This document shows positions 25,414-33,758 of a stretch of DNA of 64,000 bases, one piece after another. The notes below the pieces were generated by a model, which saw only the letters and a list, made by a program, of their open reading frames with translations, was not told where the DNA came from and ran no database searches. The translations under genes were made by a program, and so were the position numbers. Numbering within the stretch: the stretch's first letter is position 1; every line of letters starts with the position of its first letter. The stretch spans positions 1,736,001-1,800,000 of the forward strand of contig NZ_CP157968.1 in assembly GCF_040215725.1 (NCBI RefSeq), in the 5' to 3' direction. This DNA comes from Rhizobium sp. ZPR4 (GTDB lineage: Bacteria; Pseudomonadota; Alphaproteobacteria; Rhizobiales; Rhizobiaceae).

Positions 25414-26900
25414 GCGCCCTCCCCCGCAAAGGAAGCCGCCAGCACATTTTCCTCCGTGATGTGCTTTCCAACCAACTCGGCGACGATGGCACCATCGCGA
25501 AAGACATAGGCGCGGTCGCAAAGACGGATCTCGTCCATCTCCGTTGAATACCAGATGAAAGTCCGGCCGGACGAAGCCTCGTCGTTCAAGATCCTGTAGA
25601 CCTCCTGTTTGGTACCGATATCGACACCGCGCATGGGATCGTCCATCAGCACGATCGGCGCCGTCGTGGCCAAGGCGCGGGCAAACAGAACTTTCTGCTG
25701 ATTGCCGCCGGACAAGGACAGAATGCCGTTTGCCATCGTCGGCGTACGAATTTCGATGCGACCTTTCCAGTCCGCTCCGAGGCGATCCTCCTGCCCGCTG
25801 TCGACGACAGACATTCTTGAAAAGTCGCCCAGTGAGGCAATGCTGAGGTTTTTCAGGATGCTCCACAGCGGGAAAGTGCCGTTCAGGCTCCGGTCGCCGG
25901 CGACGAAGGCGATATTGCCCTGCCTGCCCGGCAACCAGTTGCTTGAAAGCGACCGATGGAGATCGAGCAGCATGTCGGTCTGACCGTGGCCGGCCAGTCC
26001 GGCGAGCCCTATCACCTCGCCCTTGCGGGCATTGAAGCCAAGTCCCTTGCCGCCTCGTGCCGGCAACGCAAGGAGAGGAGGCGATGCGCCGCCCTCCCCG
26101 CTCGTGCGCTTGCGGTCCTGCTCCTTGACGACACTGCCCATTGCCTGGACCAGGCTGTGGACTGTGAAATCCTGGGCGCTGCGATCGGCGACGACGCGGC
26201 CGTCCTTCATGACCAGAATGCGGCTCGCTGTCGAAAGGATCTCGCCGAGAATATGCGAGATCAGCATGACAGCGCCACCGGCCTGCACGAAGCCGCGCAC
26301 ATAGGCCATCAACTGCGCCGCAAGCCCCGCATCGAGCGAAGAGGTAGGTTCATCCAGGATGACCAGCTTCGGCTTCTCGCCGACGGCACAAAAGGTGATC
26401 GCGATCTCTACCATCTGCCGCTCGGCGATCGAGAGTTCGCCGACTGTCCGCATGACGTCGATCCTGTGACCGGCAAAAATCTCGTCGAGCTTGGCACGAA
26501 CGATGATCGCCGCCTGCCGCCGCCAGTTCCAGCCGGCAAGGCCGCGATGGACAACCCGCATATTCTCAACGACGGTGAGATTGGGGGCGAGCGACAATTC
26601 CTGAAAGACGCAGCGTATGCCGTGCGCGCGCGCCGCGTTGACGCCGTGCACAGTGCTGTCCCCTTCATAGGTGACGTTGCCCTCGTGCGGGCTGAGACCA
26701 CCATTGATGACGTTGACGATCGTCGACTTGCCGGCACCATTGTGACCGACGAGCCCTATGCACTCGCCAGCATGAACCGTCAGATCGGCACCATCGAGCG
26801 CTTTCACAGCACCGAAATGCACCTTGATGCCCCGGGCCGAGACGACGGCTTGCGGGCCGGCATCCTGTCTCTTCAAAGCATTGTCTTTGGCTGCAATCAT
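25410..26900 (-). CDS. Sugar ABC transporter ATP-binding protein, two tandem NBDs (RbsA-like)
   Basis: A CUT2-type double ATPase, 496 aa from ATG 26900. The first domain has Walker A GLVGHNGAGKST, the CUT2-style signature LSIAERQMVEIA and Walker B KLVILDEPTSSLD. The second has a degenerate Walker A (GLAGHGQTDML), signature LSGGNQQKVLFARAL and IVLMDDPMRGVDIG. The degenerate second site is normal in this family. The ATG at 26900 is preferred (GGA 6 bases upstream). In-frame ATGs at 26945 and 26924 lie in or beside an intergenic hairpin and have no ribosome site. It overlaps the first permease by 4 bp. Confidence 0.9.
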   Translation of the reverse strand: MIAAKDNALKRQDAGPQAVVSARGIKVHFGAVKALDGADLTVHAGECIGLVGHNGAGKSTIVNVINGGLSPHEGNVTYEGDSTVHGVNAARAHGIRCVFQELSLAPNLTVVENMRVVHRGLAGWNWRRQAAIIVRAKLDEIFAGHRIDVMRTVGELSIAERQMVEIAITFCAVGEKPKLVILDEPTSSLDAGLAAQLMAYVRGFVQAGGAVMLISHILGEILSTASRILVMKDGRVVADRSAQDFTVHSLVQAMGSVVKEQDRKRTSGEGGASPPLLALPARGGKGLGFNARKGEVIGLAGLAGHGQTDMLLDLHRSLSSNWLPGRQGNIAFVAGDRSLNGTFPLWSILKNLSIASLGDFSRMSVVDSGQEDRLGADWKGRIEIRTPTMANGILSLSGGNQQKVLFARALATTAPIVLMDDPMRGVDIGTKQEVYRILNDEASSGRTFIWYSTEMDEIRLCDRAYVFRDGAIVAELVGKHITEENVLAASFAGEGA

Positions 26901-26929
26901 GGATCGTCCGGTCGGGCGTTGCATCGGCG

Positions 26930-26955
26930 GGCGCCGCCTTTTCATCGGCGGCGCC
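26930..26955 (-). promoter_or_regulatory. Stem-loop between the binding-protein and ATPase genes
   Basis: GGCGCCGCC (26930-26938), an 8-base loop, then GGCGGCGCC (26947-26955): a perfect 9-bp GC stem in the 80-bp gap after the binding-protein stop. It has no T tract, so it more likely stabilises the upstream message or attenuates than terminates fully. Such hairpins commonly allow higher levels of the binding protein than of the membrane parts. Confidence 0.5.
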
Positions 26956-26980
26956 AGTCTTTACGGCTTGCGAAAATCGG

Positions 26981-27997
26981 CTACTTCGCCGCGGCGATGA
27001 CCTTCTTGGCGTCGTCGAGCGTATATTCGACGTTGGCGACACCGCCCGCCTGCGTGGTGGCAAGGTTGGTTTCGAGATTGTCCTGATCGATGCGCAGGAA
27101 CGGGACAACCAGATCCTTCTTTACCTCTTGACCGTCAAGGATCTGCTGGGCGACCCAGAAGGCGAGTGTCGAGACGCCGGGCGCGATCGAGACCGACATC
27201 GTCTCATAGCCATTGGCATCCTTCTCCTTCTTCCACCAGGCAAGCTCATCCTGACGGTTGCCCATCACGATCGTGGGCATCGGACGCTTGGCCGCGGCAA
27301 AGGCCTGGGCAGCACCATAGCCGTCACCGCCCTGGGTCACGACCGCAGCAATATCGGGAAGGCTCGGCAGGATACCAGCGACGGCACGCTGCGCCACATC
27401 CTGAGCCCAGTCGCCATGAACCGAACCGACAATCTTGAACTGCGGATATTTGGCGGCAGCCTCGTGGATACCGGCCGAAATCTCATCATCGACCGAGACG
27501 CCGGCAAGCCCGCGGATCTCAAGCACATTGCCACCCTTCGGCATCTTCTTGGCGAGATATTCGATCTGGCTGGCACCCATGCCCTTGAAGTCGACGGCGA
27601 TGCGCCAGGCGCAGGGTTCGGTAACGATACCGTCGAAGGAGACGACAACGATCTTGGCATCGCAGGCTTCCTTGATCGCACCGTTCAGTGCTGTCGGCGA
27701 TGCGGCATCGATGACGATCGCATCATAACCCTGCAGGATCATGTTCTGGATCTGGGCGGCCTGTTCGGTTGCCTGGTTTTCGGCCGTTGTGAACGGATCG
27801 GCGGCGGCAACGACTCCGGTTTTGACCGCTTCGCCCGTCACCTTCTGCCAGCTGGTCAGCATGGCCTGGCGCCAGGAATTGCCAGCATAATTGTTCGACA
27901 ATGCAATTTTCTTGGACGACGTATCGGCAAAGGCAGCACCCGGCGCAGCAACGCAAGCGATGACGGCGGATGCCATAAGCATCTTGGCAATATTCAT
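26981..27997 (-). CDS. CUT2 sugar ABC transporter periplasmic binding protein
   Basis: A 338-aa periplasmic binding protein of the ribose/LacI-like (Peripla_BP_4) fold. The signal peptide MNIAKMLMASAVIACVAAPGAAFA is followed by the mature domain with NYAGNSWRQAM, AAQIQNMILQGYDAIVIDAASPTALN and GMGASQIEYLAKKM. A strong GGAGG ribosome site precedes ATG 27997. It is the first gene of the minus-strand transporter operon and diverges from a histidine kinase gene 298 bp away. Ligand not determinable from sequence alone; a pentose, hexose or polyol is likely given the SMP-30 lactonase. Confidence 0.9.
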   Translation of the reverse strand: MNIAKMLMASAVIACVAAPGAAFADTSSKKIALSNNYAGNSWRQAMLTSWQKVTGEAVKTGVVAAADPFTTAENQATEQAAQIQNMILQGYDAIVIDAASPTALNGAIKEACDAKIVVVSFDGIVTEPCAWRIAVDFKGMGASQIEYLAKKMPKGGNVLEIRGLAGVSVDDEISAGIHEAAAKYPQFKIVGSVHGDWAQDVAQRAVAGILPSLPDIAAVVTQGGDGYGAAQAFAAAKRPMPTIVMGNRQDELAWWKKEKDANGYETMSVSIAPGVSTLAFWVAQQILDGQEVKKDLVVPFLRIDQDNLETNLATTQAGGVANVEYTLDDAKKVIAAAK

Positions 27998-28295
27998 TTT
28001 TTCCTCCCAAAGAGCCTGTACTTCATCTTCCAGGCCAAGATTTTCGAACGCGCTCCTCAACGAACGATCGAAAATAATATTTGCACTGAAGGTTCCCCTG
28101 TCAGTAAAAACAGGATGTCCGAGATTGTGACGCTTGTACAGGCGCTTAAAGGGCGGGACCTTGCGGGATCCCGCAGAAAAGATGCGCAAATCCGCAAGAC
28201 GGATCACCCGGATCGGCGCTTAATAGCGTCGGAAATCTGCATGCTGCGAGCGGCCGGAGGAGTAAGGGTCGACGCATTGCCTGGGAGGGCGTGTC
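27998..28295. promoter_or_regulatory. Divergent control region of the transporter operon and the two-component pair, with a 14-bp palindrome
   Basis: A gene-free stretch of 298 bp. At 28162-28175 it holds the perfect palindrome TGCGGGATCCCGCA, and at 28097-28114 a weaker CCTGT-N8-ACAGG repeat. Either may bind the adjoining response regulator. No -35/-10 pair could be assigned with confidence. Confidence 0.4.
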
Positions 28296-29534
28296 TTGCG
28301 CGATCTGGCGCCGCAATCGGTCTTCGACCATTATCTCAACATATCAAGGCTTCTTGCCGGCCAGCTCGACTTTCACTCGGTCATCCAGGCGGTCGCTGCC
28401 GAAATCAGCCATGTCATCCCGCATGACCATCTCGACGTCTGTATCATCCTGATGGATGAACAGTTTCATACCGCCTACGAGAGCGGACTGGAGACGGATT
28501 GGGGTCGCCGCTTTCCGGCGCCCGTGAGCAACAGCCCCATCCGCACGCTTCTTTGGGGCGAGACCGACTACCTCCTAACCGACGATGCCTGGAGTGATCC
28601 GCAATTCCATTTTCAGGGTGCTTTCTCGCATCCGATCTTTCATCAATCGCTACACAGCCGTCTGCACGTGCCCCTCAAGGTTCAGGGCCACGTCATCGGT
28701 GCTTTGTCCTGCTCAAGTCACCAGACCGGTCTCTACACCATGCAGGATATAGAAAGTGCCCGCGTGATTGCCGACCTCCTGGCACCGCATTTCTTTGCAA
28801 TCCGTGCCGCTGACCAGGCCAAACGATCGGCGATCGTGGAAGCCGAGGCCCGTGCCCGCGAAGAGGGTCTGCGCCTCGGCGCCCTGAAACTAACCGAGGC
28901 GTTGGAGGCCGAACGTCAGCGCATCGGCATGGACCTGCATGATCAGATTCTTGCCGACCTGACGCGCCTTTCCCGGCGGCTGGAACGGCTTGCCCGCCAG
29001 CCCGATGTCACCGGCGAAGCGCTTGAGCCGCTGTTTCGTGGCTTGCAGCACAGCATGCACGATCTTCGCCAGATCATTGAGGAAGCCAAGCCCTCGGTTC
29101 TTCAACTTTTCGGCTTCGCACAGGCAGTGGAGAACCATCTTGAACGGTCAATCCAGGAGAGCGAGGCGACTTTGACCTGGATCCTGAACGATGACACCGG
29201 TGGCGCGATCGACTGCCTTGAACAATCGGTGTCCATTGCCCTTTTCCGCATCGCGCAGGAGGCCATCAATAACGCTATTCGCCACGCTCAGGCTGAGAGC
29301 ATCGAGGTTCATCTGAAAGCGGCCGAGGGTGCCGTCACCATTGATGTCATGGATGACGGCGTTGGACTTGGAAATAGCCGCAGATCTTCGGGCGGCGGTA
29401 TCGAAAACATGAGGACGCGCGCGCGCTTGATCTCAGCGCGCTTTACGATCAAGGCTGCGGCTGCGTCCCGTGGAACAACCGTCAGCGTCAGCCTGCCTGC
29501 CAAGGCGCAATCGGTGGGAGGAGCTGCGGCATGA
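28296..29534 (+). CDS. Sensor histidine kinase with GAF domain (NarL/DegS-type HisKA_3)
   Basis: A 412-aa kinase, apparently soluble, with no membrane span or signal. Residues about 20-170 form a GAF-like sensory domain. A helical linker leads to the dimerisation/phosphorylation motif ERQRIGMDLHDQILADL with the phospho-acceptor His215. The ATPase domain has RIAQEAINNAIRHAQA (N box), DDGVGL and GGGIENMRTRA (G boxes). The start is TTG 28296, supported by GGGAGGG (28283-28289) at 6-base spacing; no in-frame ATG is near. Its stop overlaps the response-regulator ATG by 4 bp. Divergence from the sugar transporter suggests that it senses a cytoplasmic signal and controls that operon. Confidence 0.88.
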   Translation: MRDLAPQSVFDHYLNISRLLAGQLDFHSVIQAVAAEISHVIPHDHLDVCIILMDEQFHTAYESGLETDWGRRFPAPVSNSPIRTLLWGETDYLLTDDAWSDPQFHFQGAFSHPIFHQSLHSRLHVPLKVQGHVIGALSCSSHQTGLYTMQDIESARVIADLLAPHFFAIRAADQAKRSAIVEAEARAREEGLRLGALKLTEALEAERQRIGMDLHDQILADLTRLSRRLERLARQPDVTGEALEPLFRGLQHSMHDLRQIIEEAKPSVLQLFGFAQAVENHLERSIQESEATLTWILNDDTGGAIDCLEQSVSIALFRIAQEAINNAIRHAQAESIEVHLKAAEGAVTIDVMDDGVGLGNSRRSSGGGIENMRTRARLISARFTIKAAAASRGTTVSVSLPAKAQSVGGAAA

Positions 29535-30262
29535 AGGTTCTGATCATCGAGGACGATCCGCTTCATCGCTCCTATCTGAATGAAGCGGTCCGCGCCGCAC
29601 TTCCCGAATGCGATGGCGTGCTGGAGGCGGAAAACGGCAATGCGGGCGAACGGCTGGCGCGGGATCTGAAATCCGCTCACATCGTCATGGATCTGCAGAT
29701 GAGCCAGCGCAATGGCATCGAGGCGGCTCGCACCATATGGAAGGAACGGCCGGAAACGCGCATTCTGTTCTGGTCGAACTATTCGGACGAGGCCTATGTT
29801 CGCGGCGTCTCGCGCATCGTCCCTGTCGGCGCCGTCTATGGCTACGTCCTGAAATCAGCCTCTGACGACCGCCTGAAGCTGGCGCTTCGCAGCATCTTTA
29901 TCGAGAGCCAATGCGTGATCGACCGCGAAGTGCGCGGCATGCAGCAAAAAAGCCTCGGCAATGTCAACGGCTTTACCGAGGCCGAGTATGAGATTCTGAT
30001 CGATATAGCACTTGGATTGACCGATCGCGCCATCGCCCAAAGGCGCAATCTCTCGGTACGCAGCGTCCAGAACCGATTGCAGCAGCTATACGTCAAACTC
30101 GGCGTCTATCAGCCGCGCGGCGGCCAGGATGACGATGGCCGGTTCAATCTCAGAGCGCGCGCCGTTGCCGTGGCGTTTCTGAGAAAACTGCTCAATCATA
30201 GTGCACTCGAACGGGCAGAAGCCGATCTTTCTGGCTGGCTCGCGCGCCAACCACACGATTGA
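29531..30262 (+). CDS. LuxR/NarL-family response regulator
   Basis: A 243-aa two-component regulator. The receiver domain has acidic Asp8-Asp9, phospho-acceptor Asp54 in IVMDLQM, and the conserved Lys in YVLKSAS. The C-terminal helix-turn-helix, GFTEAEYEILIDIALGLTDRAIAQRRNLSVRSVQNRLQQLYVKLGV, is LuxR-like. The tail after the helix-turn-helix (about 45 residues) is longer than usual for NarL proteins. Its start overlaps the kinase stop (ATGA), so the pair is co-expressed. Likely targets are its own divergent promoter region and perhaps the dehydratase gene 100 bp downstream. Confidence 0.88.
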   Translation: MKVLIIEDDPLHRSYLNEAVRAALPECDGVLEAENGNAGERLARDLKSAHIVMDLQMSQRNGIEAARTIWKERPETRILFWSNYSDEAYVRGVSRIVPVGAVYGYVLKSASDDRLKLALRSIFIESQCVIDREVRGMQQKSLGNVNGFTEAEYEILIDIALGLTDRAIAQRRNLSVRSVQNRLQQLYVKLGVYQPRGGQDDDGRFNLRARAVAVAFLRKLLNHSALERAEADLSGWLARQPHD

Positions 30263-30315
30263 GGTAGAAGCTAGCCACCGATGTTGATCGTGCTTGACGT
30301 CTTCCCTCGAATAAT

Positions 30316-30337
30316 TGTCTATTGCTAGCAATAGACA
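30316..30337. promoter_or_regulatory. Perfect 22-bp palindrome before the dehydratase gene (operator candidate)
   Basis: TGTCTATTGCT followed directly by AGCAATAGACA forms an unbroken 22-bp palindrome, 25 bp before the dehydratase ATG. The half CAATAGA recurs twice before the neighbouring GntR gene (32955-32977), which points to that regulator as the binder. Confidence 0.6.
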
Positions 30338-30362
30338 CTAACCCAACCATACGGAATTTCTC

Positions 30363-31892
30363 ATGTCCGCCGTTTCCCCGGTCATCCTGCTCAATCCTAT
30401 CGATGATGTCGCTGTCGCTCGCGCGATGATCCGCGCTGGTAGCCCAACCGGCATTGACGGCTTGGCTGCTGCAGATCAGATCCCGCGCGGCCACAAGGTC
30501 GCGGTTCGCGACATCCAGGCCGGCCAGGAGATCCGCAAGTTTGGCCAGCCCATCGGTGTCGCGACGCAATTCATTCCGGCCGGCGGCCATGTCCATCTAC
30601 AGAACCTGGCGGTGATCGAATCGGATCATCCCTATCAGTTCAGTGTCGATATCGAAGAAGCGGGCATGCTGCCGCAAGCGGACTGTCGGACCTTCATGGG
30701 CTTCGATCGCGGCGCCGGCGGCGTCGGCACACGTAATTTCATCGGCATCATAACGACAGTCAACTGCTCGGCGACCGTGTCGAAATACATTGCCGAGCAT
30801 TTCAACCGCACCGGCGGTTTAGACGGCTTCGACAATGTCGATGGCGTCGTGGCACTGACCCATGGCGGCGGCTGCGCCATCAACACCCAGTCGGAAGGCT
30901 ATCGCTATCTGGCGCGCACCCTTCAGGGCTACGCCCGGCATCCGAATTTCGGCGGCATCCTGATGATCGGCCTCGGCTGCGAAACCAATCAGATCGCGCC
31001 CATTCTCGAGCATTACAAACTCGAGGAGGGAAACCGGCTGCGCACCATGACGATCCAGGATCTCGGCGGCACCCGCAAGACGATCGCGGCGGCCTCCGAG
31101 ATGATCAAGGACATGCTGCCGGAGGTGAATTCCGCCAAACGCACGGTCCAGCCGCTCTCGGGGATCAAGCTCGCTCTGGAATGCGGCGGCTCGGATGGCT
31201 ATTCAGGGATTTCGGCCAATCCGGCACTCGGTTATGCCTCCGACCTTCTCGTGCGTAATGGTGGCACGTCGGTTCTGGCGGAAACCCCGGAAATCTACGG
31301 GGCGGAACACCTGCTGACGCGCAGGGCGGTCACGCCCGCGGTCGCCGAAAAGCTGCTCTCCCGAATCGACTGGTGGCGCGACTATACCCGCCGCAACGGC
31401 GCGGAACTCAACAACAATCCCTCTTACGGCAACAAGCTCGGCGGATTGACGACGATCCTGGAAAAGTCTCTCGGCGCCGTCGCCAAGGGTGGCTCCATGC
31501 CTTTGAAGGCCGTCTACGAATATTCGGAGATCGTCGACGAGCCCGGCTTCGTCTTCATGGACACGCCCGGCTACGACCCGGTCGCCGTCACCGGCCAGGT
31601 TGCCGGTGGCTGCAATGTGATCTGCTTTACGACGGGCAGAGGCTCCGTCTCCGGCTTCAAGCCGGCGCCTTGCGTCAAGATCGCCACCAACACCGAGATG
31701 TACAACCATATGCGCGAGGATATGGACATCAACTGCGGCGACATCGTCAGCGGCGACGATACGATCGAGGCAGCCGGCGAACGGATTTTCGAGGAGATCA
31801 TCGCTGTCGCCTCCGGCAAGAAGACGCTGAGCGAGACCTTCGACTATGGCGACAATGAATTCGTGCCCTGGCAGGTCGGCGCGATCACCTGA
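30363..31892 (+). CDS. Altronate/galactarate dehydratase family protein (UxaA/GarD-like)
   Basis: A 509-aa sugar-acid dehydratase with an N-terminal SAF domain (about residues 1-100; AADQIPRGHKVAVRDIQAGQEIRKFGQPIGVA) joined to the D-galactarate dehydratase/altronate hydrolase catalytic domain. Conserved segments are GVGTRNFIGIITTVNCSATV, HGGGCAI, GLGCETNQI and ECGGSDGYSGISANPALG. Members remove water from aldonate or aldarate acids in the cytoplasm, usually with an iron cofactor. It stands alone between the two-component genes and a convergent GntR gene. Whether the substrate is altronate, galactarate or another acid cannot be told from motifs alone. Confidence 0.9.
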   Translation: MSAVSPVILLNPIDDVAVARAMIRAGSPTGIDGLAAADQIPRGHKVAVRDIQAGQEIRKFGQPIGVATQFIPAGGHVHLQNLAVIESDHPYQFSVDIEEAGMLPQADCRTFMGFDRGAGGVGTRNFIGIITTVNCSATVSKYIAEHFNRTGGLDGFDNVDGVVALTHGGGCAINTQSEGYRYLARTLQGYARHPNFGGILMIGLGCETNQIAPILEHYKLEEGNRLRTMTIQDLGGTRKTIAAASEMIKDMLPEVNSAKRTVQPLSGIKLALECGGSDGYSGISANPALGYASDLLVRNGGTSVLAETPEIYGAEHLLTRRAVTPAVAEKLLSRIDWWRDYTRRNGAELNNNPSYGNKLGGLTTILEKSLGAVAKGGSMPLKAVYEYSEIVDEPGFVFMDTPGYDPVAVTGQVAGGCNVICFTTGRGSVSGFKPAPCVKIATNTEMYNHMREDMDINCGDIVSGDDTIEAAGERIFEEIIAVASGKKTLSETFDYGDNEFVPWQVGAIT

Positions 31893-31904
31893 TACCGCTG
31901 CGCG

Positions 31905-32900
31905 TTAGATGATGAAACTGTATTCGTCCGGCTGATAGTGTTCACGGATATAGCTGGCACGCGCCTGCACATTGGGCTGCGAATTATGGATATGATCTCG
32001 CATCGCTTTTCGCAGCCCTTCCTCATTGCGCTTTTGCACCATCTTGAAGACACCGATATGCTCAGCGAGGAACGGCTCGTATTCCGGCATCTTGATGCGG
32101 CTGCCGACGACGTGCTTGCTGAGCGTGAGGATGCAATGCGTCCGCTTCAGAATATTCAGGAACTCCTTGTTCGGGCAGGCCTGCAGGCTGCGCTGATGAA
32201 GATCGAGTTCCAGCTCGTACATGGTCGAGGCCGAGACATCGGGGTAATCCGCGAGCGCCAGCGACAGCCTTGAAAGCATCGCATCGACGTGTTCTTCGGA
32301 CAGTCCGCTCAAGGCGCTTGCGAGCGCCACCGGCTCGATCTGCTCGCGCACCTCATAGAGGTCGCGAATGCGCTGGCTGTCGAGCGGTACGATCGACCAG
32401 CGGAAATTATCGTCCTTTTCCGTGATGCCGAGCGTTTCCAGCTTTAACAACACATCGCGTGCTACTCCGCGCCCGACGCCGAAATGCCGCGCCAGCTCGT
32501 TTTCATTGATGCGATAACGGCCAAAGAAGGAACGATAGACAACAATGCTCTCGACATCTTCATAAAGCGCCTGCCAGGCGAATATCGGCCTGTCGCCATC
32601 CTCAGCGAACAATTTGCCGAGATAGTCCGCAAGTTTGATCCGCTTCGGCGGCGTTCCCGACTTGCCGACAATGAAACCGCGACCGTCAAACCGTGTGATC
32701 AATCCCTCATCGAACAGGAGTTGGAGCGCGTGGCGTACCGGCGCCCGGCTGCTGTCTATCAAATCCGCAAGCGCGGCCTCCGTCAGCACTGCGCCGTCAG
32801 GCACTGTCCCATCGAGAATCTCGGCCTTCAGCCGCCCAAAGAGCTCCTCATAGAGACTGGTTTTGCGCGGACCGCCATTCCCTAACCGTGATACGCTCAT
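31905..32900 (-). CDS. GntR-family regulator with two winged-helix domains and FCD-like C-terminal domain
   Basis: A 331-aa regulator. The first winged helix (about residues 15-80) has SLYEELFGRLKAEILDGTVPDGAVLTEAALADLIDSSRAPVRHALQLLFDEGLI, typical of GntR. A second helix-turn-helix unit follows at about 115-170 (YRINENELARHFGVGRGVARDVLLKLETLGI). The remainder (about 180-310) is a helical FCD-like ligand-binding domain with LYEVREQIEPVALASAL. Most GntR/FCD proteins have a single DNA-binding domain and about 230-250 aa, so the duplication is unusual. It is convergent with the dehydratase gene 12 bp away and probably controls it through the 22-bp palindrome, with autoregulation at the repeats upstream of its own start. 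Confidence 0.85.
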   Translation of the reverse strand: MSVSRLGNGGPRKTSLYEELFGRLKAEILDGTVPDGAVLTEAALADLIDSSRAPVRHALQLLFDEGLITRFDGRGFIVGKSGTPPKRIKLADYLGKLFAEDGDRPIFAWQALYEDVESIVVYRSFFGRYRINENELARHFGVGRGVARDVLLKLETLGITEKDDNFRWSIVPLDSQRIRDLYEVREQIEPVALASALSGLSEEHVDAMLSRLSLALADYPDVSASTMYELELDLHQRSLQACPNKEFLNILKRTHCILTLSKHVVGSRIKMPEYEPFLAEHIGVFKMVQKRNEEGLRKAMRDHIHNSQPNVQARASYIREHYQPDEYSFII

Positions 32901-32954
32901 GTCGTCCCATGTTTCGCGTCCGAGGCTGCAACCCCTATGGAAAGCATCTCTCTA

Positions 32955-32977
32955 ACAATAGAAATCACAATAGAAAT
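32955..32977 (-). promoter_or_regulatory. Two direct repeats (ACAATAGAAAT) before the double-winged-helix GntR gene
   Basis: ACAATAGAAAT occurs at 32955-32965 and again at 32967-32977, a 12-bp period, about 55-77 bp upstream of the regulator's ATG. Its core CAATAGA equals the half of the palindrome at 30316-30337. This suggests autoregulation, with a different arrangement of half-sites. Confidence 0.45.
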
Positions 32978-33173
32978 ACTGACATAAACATCCATAACAC
33001 GCTTCCGGCGCTTCCAGGAAAATCCGATGTCGACGGTCGGGCCGAAATTCACTTAACAGCGAGTGACGCCTGACATATCCTGGATTCCGGCTTTAATCGC
33101 TCAGTTGCCCTCGAATCTCTTCAGCCCCGACCACCAGCTTCCGCTCATCCAGAGGCGTCATCTGTGATATCTT

Positions 33174-33266
33174 TTACTGAATAAGGGAAGCCAAACCGAT
33201 ACCAATCATGCAAATCAGCAGCCCCACAGAGATGAAAAACAGGACCAAAGGTGTGTAACTCGACAT
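33174..33266 (-). CDS. Possible 30-residue single-pass membrane peptide
   Basis: Starts MSSYTPLVLFFISVGLLICM and continues as an almost uninterrupted hydrophobic helix to a final LASLIQ, so it would span the inner membrane once. GGGGA lies 5 bases before the ATG at 33266. The codon-by-codon hydrophobicity and ribosome site favour a real small protein over chance. It has no gene partner on the same strand nearby. It resembles small accessory subunits of membrane complexes only in size and shape; no family was recognised. Confidence 0.45.
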   Translation of the reverse strand: MSSYTPLVLFFISVGLLICMIGIGLASLIQ

Positions 33267-33482
33267 CAGGTCCCCTTTCGAAGTTACTCTGCGTGTCGCC
33301 GTAGAATGAAAGCAAATTACCCTTCCTGGGTATTGAAGCGGTTCAAGGCACTCCGCTCCTCGCCACAACCGAACGAAGCTCCCCGCCTAAGTCTACGCAG
33401 GCGTGCGCTTTTGGTTCCGACAATCATCAGAATGTTTAGGTAAATGGATGATGCCGACCGACGGCCTGCTCGAGTCCCGAGG

Positions 33483-33758
33483 TCATCGAACGCTCCAGCG
33501 CCCCATGGTCCAGGCAGGTGTCGAGCTGGACATCGATGGCACGGCTGCAAGCGCCGGCCTCGCCGATTGAACGGCGGGCACGATATCCGCATATGCGGGA
33601 GACAGCTGAGCAATCCGTTTTGTCGTGTCGAAAATGAAGCTGGAGAAAGACAGATAATCGCATTCGAAGAATGCGCGAGTACCGGGATCATTGACCTCGC
33701 CCGCTCGCGCATCCGCGACTTCGAAAGTCTTCGAGCAACGGACGATGATATGCGCCAC
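33483..33758 (-). CDS. Possible small protein of 91 aa, GTG start, unknown function
   Basis: The only support is the start context: AGGAGG with 7-base spacing before GTG 33758, followed by AHIIVRCSKTFEVADARAGE. The first 45 residues read like plausible protein; the rest (Ser/Ala/Arg-rich) looks like out-of-frame GC-rich DNA, so the gene may be frameshifted or decayed. No family recognised. Confidence 0.25.
   Translation of the reverse strand: MAHIIVRCSKTFEVADARAGEVNDPGTRAFFECDYLSFSSFIFDTTKRIAQLSPAYADIVPAVQSARPALAAVPSMSSSTPAWTMGRWSVR

Noticed and set aside
26901..26945. Longer start for the CUT2 ATPase
   Set aside because: Lies in and beside a perfect 9-bp hairpin, lacks a ribosome site, and would add 15 basic residues not typical of the family.
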